A stretch of 64,000 bases of DNA from Verrucomicrobiia bacterium (GCA_014239365.1 JAAZZB010000051.1:1-64000); one strand, 5' to 3'; positions 21,693 through 30,973 are shown, numbered from the stretch's first letter. Numbers and translations: made by a program. Notes: a model not told the origin generated them from the sequence alone.

Positions 21693-21794
21693 AAGTCTGT
21701 TTTCCTAGATTTCCTAAACGTTAGGGGTTCAGGGAGAAAAGTAGGCCCACGAGGCGGCCGTGGTCAACGCGTTTTTGCGAAATGTTTTAAATGC

Positions 21795-23273
21795 TCATTT
21801 TGCCCAGCGCGCCAATGGCCCATCGGCACGCAAAACCGGCCGAAGCACGGTGAAGGGCACGAGCACGTGGTAGCTGCCTTCCGCATAGGAGCCCACGGCG
21901 TAAGGCGCGAAATGAAACTCCACGCCTGCGGGCGAAAAGGTGAAGGCCGCCTCGGTTGCTTCCTTGTCCGTCTTGGGCGGCCATGAGGCACCGCGTTTTT
22001 TTAGGTCGCGCCGGATGAACCCGCCCACGGTGGACTGCCAGTTTTTCTTAGGTTCAAACAAATCCACCAAATTCACCTGCGCGGCGCGGCCATTTTTCAG
22101 CCAGTAGTTCACCGGAAAATCGTAGTAATTGCCGTGCGCACCGCCGGTGTATTCGTAATTGTGCCCGCGCACGCTGATGAGGTCTGGTGAAAAATACCGC
22201 ACGGTTGCCGAGTCTTCAAATGTCCAACGCTTGTAACTTGCTCCGAGCGCGTCGGGATTCTTTTTCACCTCCGCCGCCAATTCCAAAAAAGTTTCGTCGA
22301 ATTCCTCACACGACTTCCGATAGCGCTCGAGAAACCCCTTGGCGATCGCCGCATTAAAACGCTGCCCCACCGCGCCGGTGAATTGTGGGTACGCCGTCAC
22401 GCACGAGGATTCGTGCGGGCCCAGCTCCGTGCGCGCCTGCACCGCTGCCACTTGCTGAAAGCGCAACGGATATTTTTTACGCCCGTCCGCACTACGCCAT
22501 TCCCCCGCCCAACCCGTCGCTTGCTTCGTGAGAGTGAGCGTCGCCGTCACTTTTTTGTCGGACATTTCTTTGAGTACCAATCGGTTTGCGCTGGCTTCGC
22601 CTTCAAGTGAAATGAGCGTGCCGTATTTCTCATAATAATACGTGCCGCTCACCCGGCCGCGCTGATGCTCCAAGCCCATTTGCAAACGCGTAGCTTTGCC
22701 GAGCAAACCGGTGAAATGCGTTCGCCCTGCCGCCAACGCCTTCGCGCTGCCGTCGCCACTGACGAGCACAAACTTGCCCTCCGGCCAATCGGCCATCACC
22801 GCCTGCACTGTCGGGTTTAGCGGATACCGCGCGCCATCGAATTTCATCGCCGCGTATTTCTGCTTCGCCCCGCGACCGTGCACGCGCACGGCCAAATCGC
22901 ACCAACCTTTTGTTTTCGTTTTCATCACGCACACCGAGCCCTCCATCGGAAACTGCACGCACGTCATCCGCCCGAGCCAAGAGAATCCATCGCGTGTGCC
23001 GCGAAAAAGAAACATCGATTGCCCGCCCGAGCCACCCCAATGCCGCCCGAGCATCAGCACCATTGCCTCACGCACGCCATCGCCATTGAGATCCAGCAAC
23101 TCCACGCGATACTCCGTTGGCTCAATCGGCTGGAATTTCGCCGCGCCAAAATAACCCTGTTTGTTCGCCAGCAAATGCGCATTCAACGCCGCGTGCAATT
23201 TCGGGTATAACGGCAGCGCCGCCCACAACACCAAAGGCAACAGCCCCAAAATGAAAACAAAAAACCTCCTCAT
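21795..23273 (-). CDS. Exported protein with DUF3298/RsiV-like C-terminal domain
   Basis: A 492-residue protein with an N-terminal signal or anchor (RRFFVFILGLLPLVLWAAL). The N-terminal half includes VELLDLNGDGVREAM, an integrin/EF-hand-like calcium loop. The C-terminal half, from about residue 300, shows YEYTGGAHGNYYDFPVNY and FHFAPYAVGSYAEGSY, which are hallmark pieces of the DUF3298 domain found in RsiV and PdaC-type proteins. It is likely periplasmic or surface-exposed; no catalytic role can be assigned. It is divergent from leuB. Confidence 0.75.
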   Translation of the reverse strand: MRRFFVFILGLLPLVLWAALPLYPKLHAALNAHLLANKQGYFGAAKFQPIEPTEYRVELLDLNGDGVREAMVLMLGRHWGGSGGQSMFLFRGTRDGFSWLGRMTCVQFPMEGSVCVMKTKTKGWCDLAVRVHGRGAKQKYAAMKFDGARYPLNPTVQAVMADWPEGKFVLVSGDGSAKALAAGRTHFTGLLGKATRLQMGLEHQRGRVSGTYYYEKYGTLISLEGEASANRLVLKEMSDKKVTATLTLTKQATGWAGEWRSADGRKKYPLRFQQVAAVQARTELGPHESSCVTAYPQFTGAVGQRFNAAIAKGFLERYRKSCEEFDETFLELAAEVKKNPDALGASYKRWTFEDSATVRYFSPDLISVRGHNYEYTGGAHGNYYDFPVNYWLKNGRAAQVNLVDLFEPKKNWQSTVGGFIRRDLKKRGASWPPKTDKEATEAAFTFSPAGVEFHFAPYAVGSYAEGSYHVLVPFTVLRPVLRADGPLARWAK

Positions 23274-23372
23274 ACGGCCAGTCTAACTCCATCGTCTTCT
23301 CCGGCAAGTCGGCGTTATCCCCACAATTTTCTTCTCCAACAGCTTGAGCCGTGCCTAAGCTGCGCGCACAGA

Positions 23373-24485
23373 ATGAGTGAACGAACATACAAGATTGCAG
23401 CGTTAGCGGGCGATGGGATTGGGCCGGAGGTGATGCGTGAGGCGCTGAAAGTGCTGCGCGCGACTGAGGGCAAATTTGGTTTTCAACTGGAAGTCACTGA
23501 AGCCGCTGTGGGTTGGGCGGGGATCGACGCTGGCGGCAAAGCGTTGCCGGATGACACGCTCGCGCTGTGTCGCGAAAGCGATTCGATTCTGTTTGGTTCC
23601 GTGGGTTTGCCCGATCGCGACCCGACCATCCCGAAGGAAGAACGCCCCGAACGCGCTGCGCTGTTGGCATTGCGCAAGGAGTTTGGTCTGTTCGCCAATC
23701 TGCGACCGGTAAAACTGCCCGCCGAGCTGGCACACGCGTGCCCGTTAAAAGCCGAACGCCAAGGCGATGGAATCGATTTACTCGTCGTGCGCGAGCTGAC
23801 TGGCGGAATGTATTTCGGCCAACCCAAAACCACCGAGACACTCGAGGACGGCCAGCAACGCGCCATCGACACGATGGTTTACACCACCCACGAAATCGAA
23901 CGCATCGCGCACGTGGGCTTCCAAAGCGCGCAACTCCGCCGCAAACACGTGACGAGCATCGACAAAGCCAACGTGCTCGAAAACGGCGTGCTGTGGCGCG
24001 AGGTCGTCACGCGCGTGGCCACCGAGTATCCGGATGTGACGCTCGAGCATATGTTTGTGGACAATGCCGCGATGCAATTTCTGCTGCGGCCCACGCAGTT
24101 TGATGTCGTGCTGTGCGAAAATCTATTCGGCGATATTCTCAGCGACGAAGCCGCCGCGCTCGCTGGTTCCCTCGGGATGCTCCCCAGCGCCAGCCTCGGC
24201 GCAACCAGTGGCGAACGCACCTTTGGCTTTTACGAACCCGCCGGTGGCACCGCGCCCGACATCGCCGGCCAAGACCTCGCCAATCCCATCGCGCAGATTC
24301 GGTCCACCGCGATGATGCTTCGCCACAGCTTCAACGAACCCGAAGCCGCCGCCGCCATCGACACCGCCGTGGCCACCGCCATCACCGCCGGCCACCGCAC
24401 CGGCGACATCTTCAGCAACGAAGATCCCCACGCCCAAAAATCCACCACCACCCAAATGGGCGATGCCATTGCAGCGGCGGTTTAG
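23373..24485 (+). CDS. leuB: 3-isopropylmalate dehydrogenase
   Basis: NAD-dependent oxidative decarboxylase of leucine biosynthesis, 370 residues. Seen are ALAGDGIGPEVM at the start, LLALRKEFGLFANLRPVKL, VVRELTGGMYFGQP, the YPDVTLEHMFVDNAAMQ segment, CENLFGDILSDEAA and EPAGGTAPDIAGQDLANP. No other leu genes lie in the window. The same family includes isocitrate and tartrate dehydrogenases, but the RELTGG(M/I)Y(F/W) pattern and length fit LeuB. Confidence 0.95.
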   Translation: MSERTYKIAALAGDGIGPEVMREALKVLRATEGKFGFQLEVTEAAVGWAGIDAGGKALPDDTLALCRESDSILFGSVGLPDRDPTIPKEERPERAALLALRKEFGLFANLRPVKLPAELAHACPLKAERQGDGIDLLVVRELTGGMYFGQPKTTETLEDGQQRAIDTMVYTTHEIERIAHVGFQSAQLRRKHVTSIDKANVLENGVLWREVVTRVATEYPDVTLEHMFVDNAAMQFLLRPTQFDVVLCENLFGDILSDEAAALAGSLGMLPSASLGATSGERTFGFYEPAGGTAPDIAGQDLANPIAQIRSTAMMLRHSFNEPEAAAAIDTAVATAITAGHRTGDIFSNEDPHAQKSTTTQMGDAIAAAV

Positions 24486-24521
24486 GCTGTGATTTTTGCG
24501 ACTTTCAGCTACAATAAAAAC

Positions 24522-24746
24522 GTGACTGAACAGGAGCGAGAACATGCCAAACAATGGGCCGAGGCATGGGCAAAGGCTGGACCAGAACTTGAGCGTATTC
24601 GGCGAAAAGAGGTTCGGGAAACTGACACCTTTGAAGCAGTGAAAGCCTTTTTGGGGCCCATCGATTTTACGGTCGAGCCGTTTGCGCCCCATCCGTCATC
24701 GGGCTTGGAGGAGCAACAAGCCCGGTTTGCCAAACTGCAAAAGTGA
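24522..24746 (+). CDS. Small charged protein paired with a nucleotidyltransferase
   Basis: A 74-residue helical, highly charged protein (TEQEREHAKQWAEAWAKAGP, then IRRKEVRET) with no recognised domain. The GTG at 24522 is the most plausible start; an upstream GTG at 24489 would give 85 residues. Its TGA overlaps the GTG start of the next gene (GTGA), implying translational coupling. By position it could be the antitoxin or chaperone of the downstream nucleotidyltransferase, but the sequence itself gives no proof. Confidence 0.6.
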   Translation: MTEQEREHAKQWAEAWAKAGPELERIRRKEVRETDTFEAVKAFLGPIDFTVEPFAPHPSSGLEEQQARFAKLQK

Positions 24747-25318
24747 TTGCCGTCTTCCAAGCCGCAGCTGACCTCGAGGCATTTTGTGTCAAACAGGGCT
24801 GGCAGCATTGTTTCATTGGCGGCCTCGCGGCTCAACGCTGGGGTGAAGTCCGGTTCACGCGGGATGCCGATGCTACTATCTATACCGGCTTTGGGACGGA
24901 GAAAGAATTTATTCAACCGCTGCTGAATGAATTTGATGCCCGTATTTCTGATGCCGGCCAATTCGCCATCGAGAAAAGAATCCTGCTTTTAATGAGCAAA
25001 GATTCCGTTGGCATTGATGTGGCACTGGGGGGATTGCCGTTTGAGAAAACCCTCGTGGAACGAGCGACGCGTTTCACATATCCACCCGACTGCATCCTCA
25101 CCACCTGTTCGGCTGAAGACTTGGTGATTACCAAGGCCTTCTCCGGTCGGGACCGGGATTGGCTGGACTTGGAACAAATTCTCATTCGCCAACAGGGCAG
25201 CTTGGATTGGAAACTGATTGAGGGGGAATTGACAGAACTCCTCAAATTGAACGAATGCGGCGACCACTGGGAACGGCTCAAGCATCTTCGCCAAAAGGTT
25301 CAGAATTTTGACGACTAA
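24743..25318 (+). CDS. AbiEii/MNT-like nucleotidyltransferase
   Basis: A 191-residue protein with the minimal nucleotidyltransferase pattern: GG at residues 26-27, Asp41-Ala-Asp43 in RFTRDADATIY and a third acidic residue Asp92 in VGIDVALG, followed by AEDLVITKAFSGRDRDWLD, typical of AbiEii/DUF1814-type and related proteins. These enzymes can act as toxins by adding nucleotides to tRNA or proteins, or have housekeeping roles. It starts with a GTG overlapping the small upstream gene and is followed directly by yjbQ with no gap. Toxicity is inference. Confidence 0.75.
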   Translation: MIAVFQAAADLEAFCVKQGWQHCFIGGLAAQRWGEVRFTRDADATIYTGFGTEKEFIQPLLNEFDARISDAGQFAIEKRILLLMSKDSVGIDVALGGLPFEKTLVERATRFTYPPDCILTTCSAEDLVITKAFSGRDRDWLDLEQILIRQQGSLDWKLIEGELTELLKLNECGDHWERLKHLRQKVQNFDD

Positions 25319-25738
25319 ATGAAATCCCTCACCGAAGAACTTTGGTTTGATATCCCCACACGCCGGGCGTTCATCAACATCACGCCGCAAGTCGAGGAGC
25401 TAGTGCAAGCAAGCGGCGTTGCGGATGGGCTTTGCCTGGTGAATGCGATGCATATCACGGCGAGTGTTTTTATTAATGACGACGAGTCCGGCTTGCACTC
25501 GGATTACGAGCGATGGCTGGAGGAGCTCGCGCCCCACGAACCGGTCGACCACTATCGCCACAACGACACCGGCGAGGACAACGCCGACGCGCATCTCAAA
25601 CGCCAAGTGATGGGCCGCGAAGTCGTCGTCGCCATCACGAAAGGCCGGCTGCATTTCGGCCCGTGGGAGCAGATTTTTTACGGCGAATTCGACGGGCGTC
25701 GCCGCAAGCGGTTGCTCGTCAAAATCATTGGCGAATAG
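25319..25738 (+). CDS. YjbQ/UPF0047 family protein
   Basis: A 139-residue member of the YjbQ family, some of which have thiamine-phosphate synthase activity in vitro. The signature is clear: [42 protein letters not shown] and [18 protein letters not shown], with the metal-ligand histidines in HIT, H..D and HLK. Its ATG immediately follows the TAA of the nucleotidyltransferase gene. A real role in thiamine synthesis is not shown, though thiG is in the same window. Confidence 0.92.
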   Translation: MKSLTEELWFDIPTRRAFINITPQVEELVQASGVADGLCLVNAMHITASVFINDDESGLHSDYERWLEELAPHEPVDHYRHNDTGEDNADAHLKRQVMGREVVVAITKGRLHFGPWEQIFYGEFDGRRRKRLLVKIIGE

Positions 25739-25765
25739 CAGCGCGCGTGGTATCGTCCCACCCTG

Positions 25766-27844
25766 ATGATGCCGCGCTTGACCATTCTGATTTCACTCTT
25801 GGCGACACCGGTATTTGCAGCGGATTTTTCCAAGGAAGACCGCGCGTGGTGGTCGTTTCAGCCGGTGCAAAAACCAGCCATTCCTGCTTACGGAAAAGGT
25901 TGGGCGAAAAATGAAATCGACCCTTTCATTGCCCGCAAACTTGCCGCGCAAAAGCTCGCCCCCGCCAAGGCTGCCGATGCGCGCACGCTGATTCGACGCG
26001 TCACTTTCGACCTCACCGGACTTCCGCCCACGCCGGCCGAAGTGGATGCCTTTCTCAAATCGTCCATCGCAAATCCCAATTCAGCATACGCAACGCTCGT
26101 CGACCGATTGTTGGCCAGCCCGCGCTTTGGCGAACGGCAGGCGCGCTTCTGGCTGGACCTCGTGCGCTACGCGGATTCCGATGGCTACAATGCCGACCAT
26201 CCCCGACCCGAGGCGTGGCGTTATCGCGATTACGTCATCAACGCGTTCAATGCCGACAAGCCGTACGATCGGTTTGTGCGCGAGCAAATCGCCGGTGATG
26301 AAATGGCCCCCGGCAACCGCGAGGCACTCACGGCCACGATGTATTTGCGCCATTGGATTTACGAATACAACCAGCGCGACGTCGAGACCCAGTGGAGCGA
26401 AATTCTCAATGACATCACCGATGTGACCGGCGATGTATTTTTGGCGATGGGCGTGCAGTGCGCCCGCTGCCACAACCACAAGTTCGATTCAATCTTGCAG
26501 AAGGATTATTTCCGGCTGCGCGCATTCTTCGAACCACTGCAGCCCCGCGAAGCGATGCCGGTGGCCGATGCCGCCACGCGCAAAAAGTTTGCCGCGCAAC
26601 AACACAAATGGGAGACCGCAACACAATCAATTCGCCAACAGTTACGCGCGATTGAACAGCCGGTTTTACTGGCGAACAGCACGAAGGAAGGCTTCAGCAA
26701 ATTCAACGACGACATCAAGGCGATGATTCGCAAGCGGCCAAAGGACCGCACGGGGTACGAGCATCAAATCGCCGAGCTATCGCTGCGGCAGATTGGGCTG
26801 CATCCGGAAAAACTGCCCAAGCTACTCAAGGGCGATCAAAAAGCCGCATGGGAAAAGCTGCGCGCGGAACTCGCCAAGCACGACGCGCTCAAGCCCAAGC
26901 CGCTGCCGACGATGGCCTTCGTGGCCAGCGATGTGGGGCCAGTCGCGCCGCCCACGCGCATCCCGAAGAAATCCAAAACTGGGATCATTGCACCCGGATT
27001 TCCGTCCATTCTAAATCCCGCCCCGGCACGCATTACGCCACCGATCGCGGCGCTGCAATCCACCGGCCGCCGCACGGCACTCGCCAACTGGATTACCTCG
27101 CCCAAAAACCCATTGACCGCCCGCGTCATCGTTAACCGATTATGGCAGCAACATTTCGGGCGCGGCCTCGCGGCTAATGCCAGCGACTTTGGGCACCTCG
27201 GCGAACAACCCACACACCCGGAACTGCTCGACTGGCTGGCGACTCGATTGGTGAAGGACGGCTGGAGCCTTAAAAAAATCCACCGCCTAATGGTCACCAG
27301 CGCGACATATCAGATGCGGAGTGTTTCGATGCAGAGTGCAGAATTGGCAGATCCCGAGAATCGGTTCCTTTGGCATTATCCAATTCGGCGACTGGACGCC
27401 GACCAAATCCACGACGCAACGCTGGCGGCCTCGGGCGAGTTGGACACCAAGGCCGGCGGAGCTGGCGTGGACTTGGCGAAGGTGCCGCGCCGCGCGGTGT
27501 ACGGCACAGTGTCACGCAACAAACCGGCGGAGATGATGAACGCCTTCGATTCGCCCGACGCCATTTCGCACGCACCCTCGCGCAATGTGACCACCACGGC
27601 CACGCAGTCGCTGCTAATGCTCAACGGCGAATGGATGCTGGCGCGCGCGGCGGTGTTTGCGTGTCGGCTGGAATGTGCGGAAGAATCCGATGCCGACCGA
27701 GTGAAGATGGCTTATCGATTGGCCTTCGGCCGCGCGCCCACTGCGGGAGAGTTGACGGCGGCATTGGAATTTATTGGTGAATCCAAATTGGAAAATTTTT
27801 GCCACGCGCTGCTTAATGCGAATGAATTTGTTTATTTGGACTGA
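25766..27844 (+). CDS. Exported DUF1549/DUF1553 (PSD1-type) protein
   Basis: A 692-residue exported protein with a signal peptide (MPRLTILISLLATPVFAA). The N-terminal DUF1549 domain contains LIRRVTFDLTGLPPTP and RFWLDLVRYADSDGYNAD; the motif CARCHNHKFDSI near residue 231 is the family's heme- or metal-like CxxCH. The C-terminal DUF1553 domain has WLARVIVNRLWQQHFG-like residues and RMLDADQ-like RRLDADQIHDA. The cytochrome c domain found in some members is absent. It is followed by a DUF1501 gene, the standard pairing in Planctomycetes and Verrucomicrobia. Function is poorly known; a role in handling polysaccharide is often suggested from context. Confidence 0.92.
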   Translation: MMPRLTILISLLATPVFAADFSKEDRAWWSFQPVQKPAIPAYGKGWAKNEIDPFIARKLAAQKLAPAKAADARTLIRRVTFDLTGLPPTPAEVDAFLKSSIANPNSAYATLVDRLLASPRFGERQARFWLDLVRYADSDGYNADHPRPEAWRYRDYVINAFNADKPYDRFVREQIAGDEMAPGNREALTATMYLRHWIYEYNQRDVETQWSEILNDITDVTGDVFLAMGVQCARCHNHKFDSILQKDYFRLRAFFEPLQPREAMPVADAATRKKFAAQQHKWETATQSIRQQLRAIEQPVLLANSTKEGFSKFNDDIKAMIRKRPKDRTGYEHQIAELSLRQIGLHPEKLPKLLKGDQKAAWEKLRAELAKHDALKPKPLPTMAFVASDVGPVAPPTRIPKKSKTGIIAPGFPSILNPAPARITPPIAALQSTGRRTALANWITSPKNPLTARVIVNRLWQQHFGRGLAANASDFGHLGEQPTHPELLDWLATRLVKDGWSLKKIHRLMVTSATYQMRSVSMQSAELADPENRFLWHYPIRRLDADQIHDATLAASGELDTKAGGAGVDLAKVPRRAVYGTVSRNKPAEMMNAFDSPDAISHAPSRNVTTTATQSLLMLNGEWMLARAAVFACRLECAEESDADRVKMAYRLAFGRAPTAGELTAALEFIGESKLENFCHALLNANEFVYLD

Positions 27845-27911
27845 ACAATGATGGGCACGATGTTCAGGATTCATTATCCTGCCTATCGTAAATATCCGTG
27901 TAAATTATAGT

Positions 27912-29354
27912 ATGAAATTTTACGAACACCAAGGCTTGCACGTGCCGCACGATGTGCCGATCGCGTCGCGGCGGGATTTTTTGCTGCGTGGCGGCGCGGG
28001 CTTTGGCGCGCTGGCGTTGAGTGGGTTGTTGAATGCAAACCCGCTAAAAAACTCGGCCAATCCGTTGGCGGCCAAACAGCCGCATTTTGCGCCCACGGCG
28101 AAGAGTTGTATTTTCCTGTTTATGGAAGGCGGCCCGAGCCATCTCGATTTGTTTGACCCCAAACCGTTAGTGAAAAAACTGGCGGGGCAACGTTTGCCGC
28201 CGAGTTTCAAACGGCCCATCACGGCGATGGGCGAGGCGGAATCGCCCATCCTCGATCTGCCGCGCAAATGGAAACAGCACGGCCAAAGCGGCCTGTGGGT
28301 AAGCGATTGGCTGCCGCACATCGCGGAGTGTATGGACGACATCGCGGTGATTCGCTCGTGCTGGACCAACGGCATCAACCACAGCGGCGGCGTTTGCCAA
28401 ATGAACACCGGCCAACCGCTGGGCGGGCGGCCGAGCCTCGGCGCGTGGGTGAGCTACGGGCTCGGCAGCGAGAACGAAAACTTACCGTCCTTCGTGGTGA
28501 TGACCGACACGCCCGCCGCGCCCGCCAATGGCCCGCGCAATTGGAGCGCGGGGTTTATGCCGGCGATGTATCAAGGCGTTCGGCTCAATCCCGGCAAGGA
28601 ACCGATTCGCAATCTCAATCTTCCCAAAGGCACAACCCCCGGCCAATACCGCAAACAACTGGAATTTCTCCGCCGCCTCAACGAGCAGCACCTCAAGTCG
28701 CGCAAACACCAAACCGAACTCGAGGCCCGCATCCGCGCTTACGAGCTGGCCTACCGTATGCAAGCCTCCGCGCCCGAGGCGGTGGACCTCACTCGCGAAA
28801 CCGAGGCCACAAAAAAAATGTACGGCTTCGGCAACAAAGACACCGAGCCATTCGGCCGCAATTGCCTGATGGCGCGGCGGCTTGTCGAACGCGGCGTGCG
28901 TTTCGTGCAGCTCTATCATGGCACCAAAAGCAAATGGGATTCGCACAGCAAGATGGAGGAAAACCACGGCCGCCAATGCCGCCAAAGCGATCAACCGGTG
29001 GCGGCGTTGCTGAAGGATCTCAAGGCGCGCGGGTTGTTGGACGAGACACTCGTCGTGTGGGGCGGCGAATTCGGCCGCACGCCGATGAGCGAAAAGGGCG
29101 ACGGCCGCGACCACAATCCCACCGGCTTCACGATGTGGATGGCCGGCGGCGGCGTGCGCGGCGGGCAAGTCATCGGCGCCACCGACGACCTCGGCCTCTA
29201 CGCCGTGCACGACCGTCTGCACGTCCACGACCTCCACGCCACCATCCTCCACCTCATGGGCATCAGCAACCTCGACCTCATTTACCGCTACAAAGGCCGC
29301 CCCGAAACACCGACCATCAACGAAGGCGAGGCGTACACGAAAATCACAAGTTGA
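27912..29354 (+). CDS. TAT-exported DUF1501 (sulfatase-like fold) protein
   Basis: A 480-residue protein of the DUF1501 family with a twin-arginine signal (SRRDFLLRGGAGFGALAL). It shows FLFMEGGPSHLDLFDPKP, the GGVCQMNTGQPLGGRPS block, FVQLYHGTKSKWDSH and VVWGGEFGRTPM, all typical of this alkaline-phosphatase-like fold. It follows its usual DUF1549/DUF1553 partner after 67 bases and is presumably co-transcribed. The substrate is unknown. Confidence 0.92.
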   Translation: MKFYEHQGLHVPHDVPIASRRDFLLRGGAGFGALALSGLLNANPLKNSANPLAAKQPHFAPTAKSCIFLFMEGGPSHLDLFDPKPLVKKLAGQRLPPSFKRPITAMGEAESPILDLPRKWKQHGQSGLWVSDWLPHIAECMDDIAVIRSCWTNGINHSGGVCQMNTGQPLGGRPSLGAWVSYGLGSENENLPSFVVMTDTPAAPANGPRNWSAGFMPAMYQGVRLNPGKEPIRNLNLPKGTTPGQYRKQLEFLRRLNEQHLKSRKHQTELEARIRAYELAYRMQASAPEAVDLTRETEATKKMYGFGNKDTEPFGRNCLMARRLVERGVRFVQLYHGTKSKWDSHSKMEENHGRQCRQSDQPVAALLKDLKARGLLDETLVVWGGEFGRTPMSEKGDGRDHNPTGFTMWMAGGGVRGGQVIGATDDLGLYAVHDRLHVHDLHATILHLMGISNLDLIYRYKGRPETPTINEGEAYTKITS

Positions 29355-29461
29355 AATTTATCCCTTGCCTTTTCCCGCCATAACCGTCACTTTTCGAACA
29401 CGCATAACGGTTCCGCATTCTGCGGCAGTGCCGTGTATGCCAATCAAAAAATAACAGTAAA

Positions 29462-29887
29462 ATGGGTAATAAAGTGTTTGTAGGAGGCATCCCTTGGGCG
29501 GCCTCGGATCAAGATCTTCGGGATCTTTTCAGCGAAACAGGTGAAGTCACGGACGCCGTGATTCTTCAGGATCGGGAGACCGGCAAGTCAAGAGGGTTTG
29601 GGTTTGTAACCTACGCCTCGGATGATGATGCCCAATCCGCAGTCGAAAAATTCAACGGCCACGATTTTATGGGCCGCGAACTCACCGTGAACGAAGCACG
29701 CCCGCGTGAAGAACGCAGTGGCGGCGGCGGCGGTGGTGGTGGCGGCTACGGCGGTGGTGGCGGCGGCGGCGGCCGTGGCGGCTACGGCGGTGGTGGCGGC
29801 GGACGTGGCGGCGGCGGTGGCCGACGTGACGGCGGCAACAACAAACGCGCCCGACGCGACTTCGAAGGCGGCGGCGGCGGTTGGTAA
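29462..29887 (+). CDS. Glycine-rich RRM RNA-binding protein
   Basis: A 141-residue protein with one RNA-recognition motif (residues 3-80): RNP2 is KVFVGGI and RNP1 is KSRGFGFVTY. The C-terminal 55 residues are almost pure glycine with Tyr and Arg (RGG-like), encoded by a GGC/GGT-rich tract at about 29716-29885. Such proteins in cyanobacteria and other bacteria are cold-induced RNA chaperones. The 107-base upstream gap holds a small CCGCA...TGCGG hairpin at 29413-29425 but no clear Shine-Dalgarno. A terminator follows at 29936. Confidence 0.93.
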   Translation: MGNKVFVGGIPWAASDQDLRDLFSETGEVTDAVILQDRETGKSRGFGFVTYASDDDAQSAVEKFNGHDFMGRELTVNEARPREERSGGGGGGGGGYGGGGGGGGRGGYGGGGGGRGGGGGRRDGGNNKRARRDFEGGGGGW

Positions 29888-29916
29888 ACCGAACCGCCAA
29901 GGCTAATTAGCCAACG

Positions 29917-30405
29917 CTAGTTTTCCTTTTTCAATATGCGCAACCTGCCTTGGGCGGGTTGCGCATTTTTATTAAGGCTGTCCATCAGCGACGGAATGTT
30001 TTCCGGCGTGGATTCAGTTTCAGTTTTCTGCTCATCCGAAACTAACGCCGACTTAAGTGCGCCTTCGACCAATTGCGCGCAGTGAATTTTCATCGGCGGC
30101 AACGCGCCGAGATCACCGGTGAGTTCATCGTGCCGCAGCGCCAAGGCTTCCTCGGCGGTTTTGCCGCGAATTAATTCCGTGGCCATACTCGCCACCGCGA
30201 TGGCCGTCTCGCAGCCGAAAGATTGGAAGCTCGCCTGATCGATCACTTTGCGACCGTGCTCCTCTTTGAACTTCACCCACAAGCGAAGCATCTCGCCGCA
30301 GTCGGAATTGCCCACCGTGCCCATCTGATCGGCATCGGCCAACTCGCCCATATTTTTTGGGTTCGCGATGGCGTCCTTGATTTTTTGTTCGAGCGATTCG
30401 TCCAT
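29917..30405 (-). CDS. NifU/IscU-type Fe-S cluster scaffold
   Basis: A 162-residue scaffold protein on which iron-sulfur clusters are built. The three cluster cysteines are Cys36 (GNSDCGE), Cys65 (FGCETAIA) and Cys109 (HCAQL). A 45-residue tail with Gln/Glu/Asn follows and is not conserved. It is the last gene of the suf operon, 15 bases after the rhodanese-like gene. The operon already has SufBCD, which can act as scaffold, so this is a second possible scaffold or carrier. Its 3' coding end overlaps the terminator hairpin of the convergent RRM gene. Confidence 0.9.
   Translation of the reverse strand: MDESLEQKIKDAIANPKNMGELADADQMGTVGNSDCGEMLRLWVKFKEEHGRKVIDQASFQSFGCETAIAVASMATELIRGKTAEEALALRHDELTGDLGALPPMKIHCAQLVEGALKSALVSDEQKTETESTPENIPSLMDSLNKNAQPAQGRLRILKKEN
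29936..29971 (+). terminator. Rho-independent terminator of the RRM gene, inside nifU 3' end
   Basis: An inverted repeat with ATGCGCAACC at 29936-29945 and GGTTGCGCAT at 29957-29966, extendable inward with GC pairs, is followed by TTTTTA on the + strand. It lies about 50 bases after the RRM stop. The same bases encode the end of the convergent NifU-like gene. Confidence 0.8.
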
Positions 30406-30420
30406 AATGATTGAAATAAT

Positions 30421-30969
30421 TTATGAAAATTCGTAACGCGGCACCGACTCATCCACCTCCAAACTCCACGCATCAATGCCGCCGCGAAGGCACCGCACAT
30501 GCTTCAACCCGTGCCCCAAATAATACGCCGCCGCATCCAAGCCCTGCTGGCCTTGATGATCGATGATGACGAACGGCGTTTCCGGATCCCATTTGCCCAT
30601 AATTTCCTGCATCAAATCGCGCGTCATATGCGTGGCCCCATCAATGCGTGCCGCGTCAAATTCCTCCTGCGACCGAACATCCAGCAACTTCAAATCCGGC
30701 GCGGCCGCCAACTCTTCCTTCAGCGCCTTCGGCTCCACCAAAATTTTTTGATCCGCCTCGTGGCTCGATTGAATTTCCGCCAACACCTCCGCGACATCGA
30801 GCGCATTATTCCGCTCGCAAACGCCACCCAATGTTTCGTCCATCTTAAACCCGCAACTCGAACAGCCGCCGATATGATACTTCCGAAACAACGCCCGCCG
30901 CGCCCCCGGAAAAACCGTCAGCACCGCCTCCATCGCGGAGTCAGCTGTGATGTCTATTGTCGTGCTCAT
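30421..30969 (-). CDS. DUF1858/ScdA-like domain fused to a rhodanese-like domain
   Basis: A 182-residue two-domain protein in the suf operon. The N-terminal part has YHIGGCSSCGFKM with Cys36 and Cys39, resembling the DUF1858/ScdA N-terminal domain linked to iron-sulfur or nitrosative repair proteins. The C-terminal part, from about residue 85, reads as rhodanese (LLDVRSQEEFDAARIDGATH and HVRCLRGGIDAW), but the active-site loop is DHQGQQG at residues 137-143 with no catalytic cysteine. It is therefore probably not a sulfurtransferase through that site. It sits four bases after sufS and 15 before the NifU-like gene. Confidence 0.8.
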   Translation of the reverse strand: MSTTIDITADSAMEAVLTVFPGARRALFRKYHIGGCSSCGFKMDETLGGVCERNNALDVAEVLAEIQSSHEADQKILVEPKALKEELAAAPDLKLLDVRSQEEFDAARIDGATHMTRDLMQEIMGKWDPETPFVIIDHQGQQGLDAAAYYLGHGLKHVRCLRGGIDAWSLEVDESVPRYEFS

Positions 30970-30973
30970 AGAT

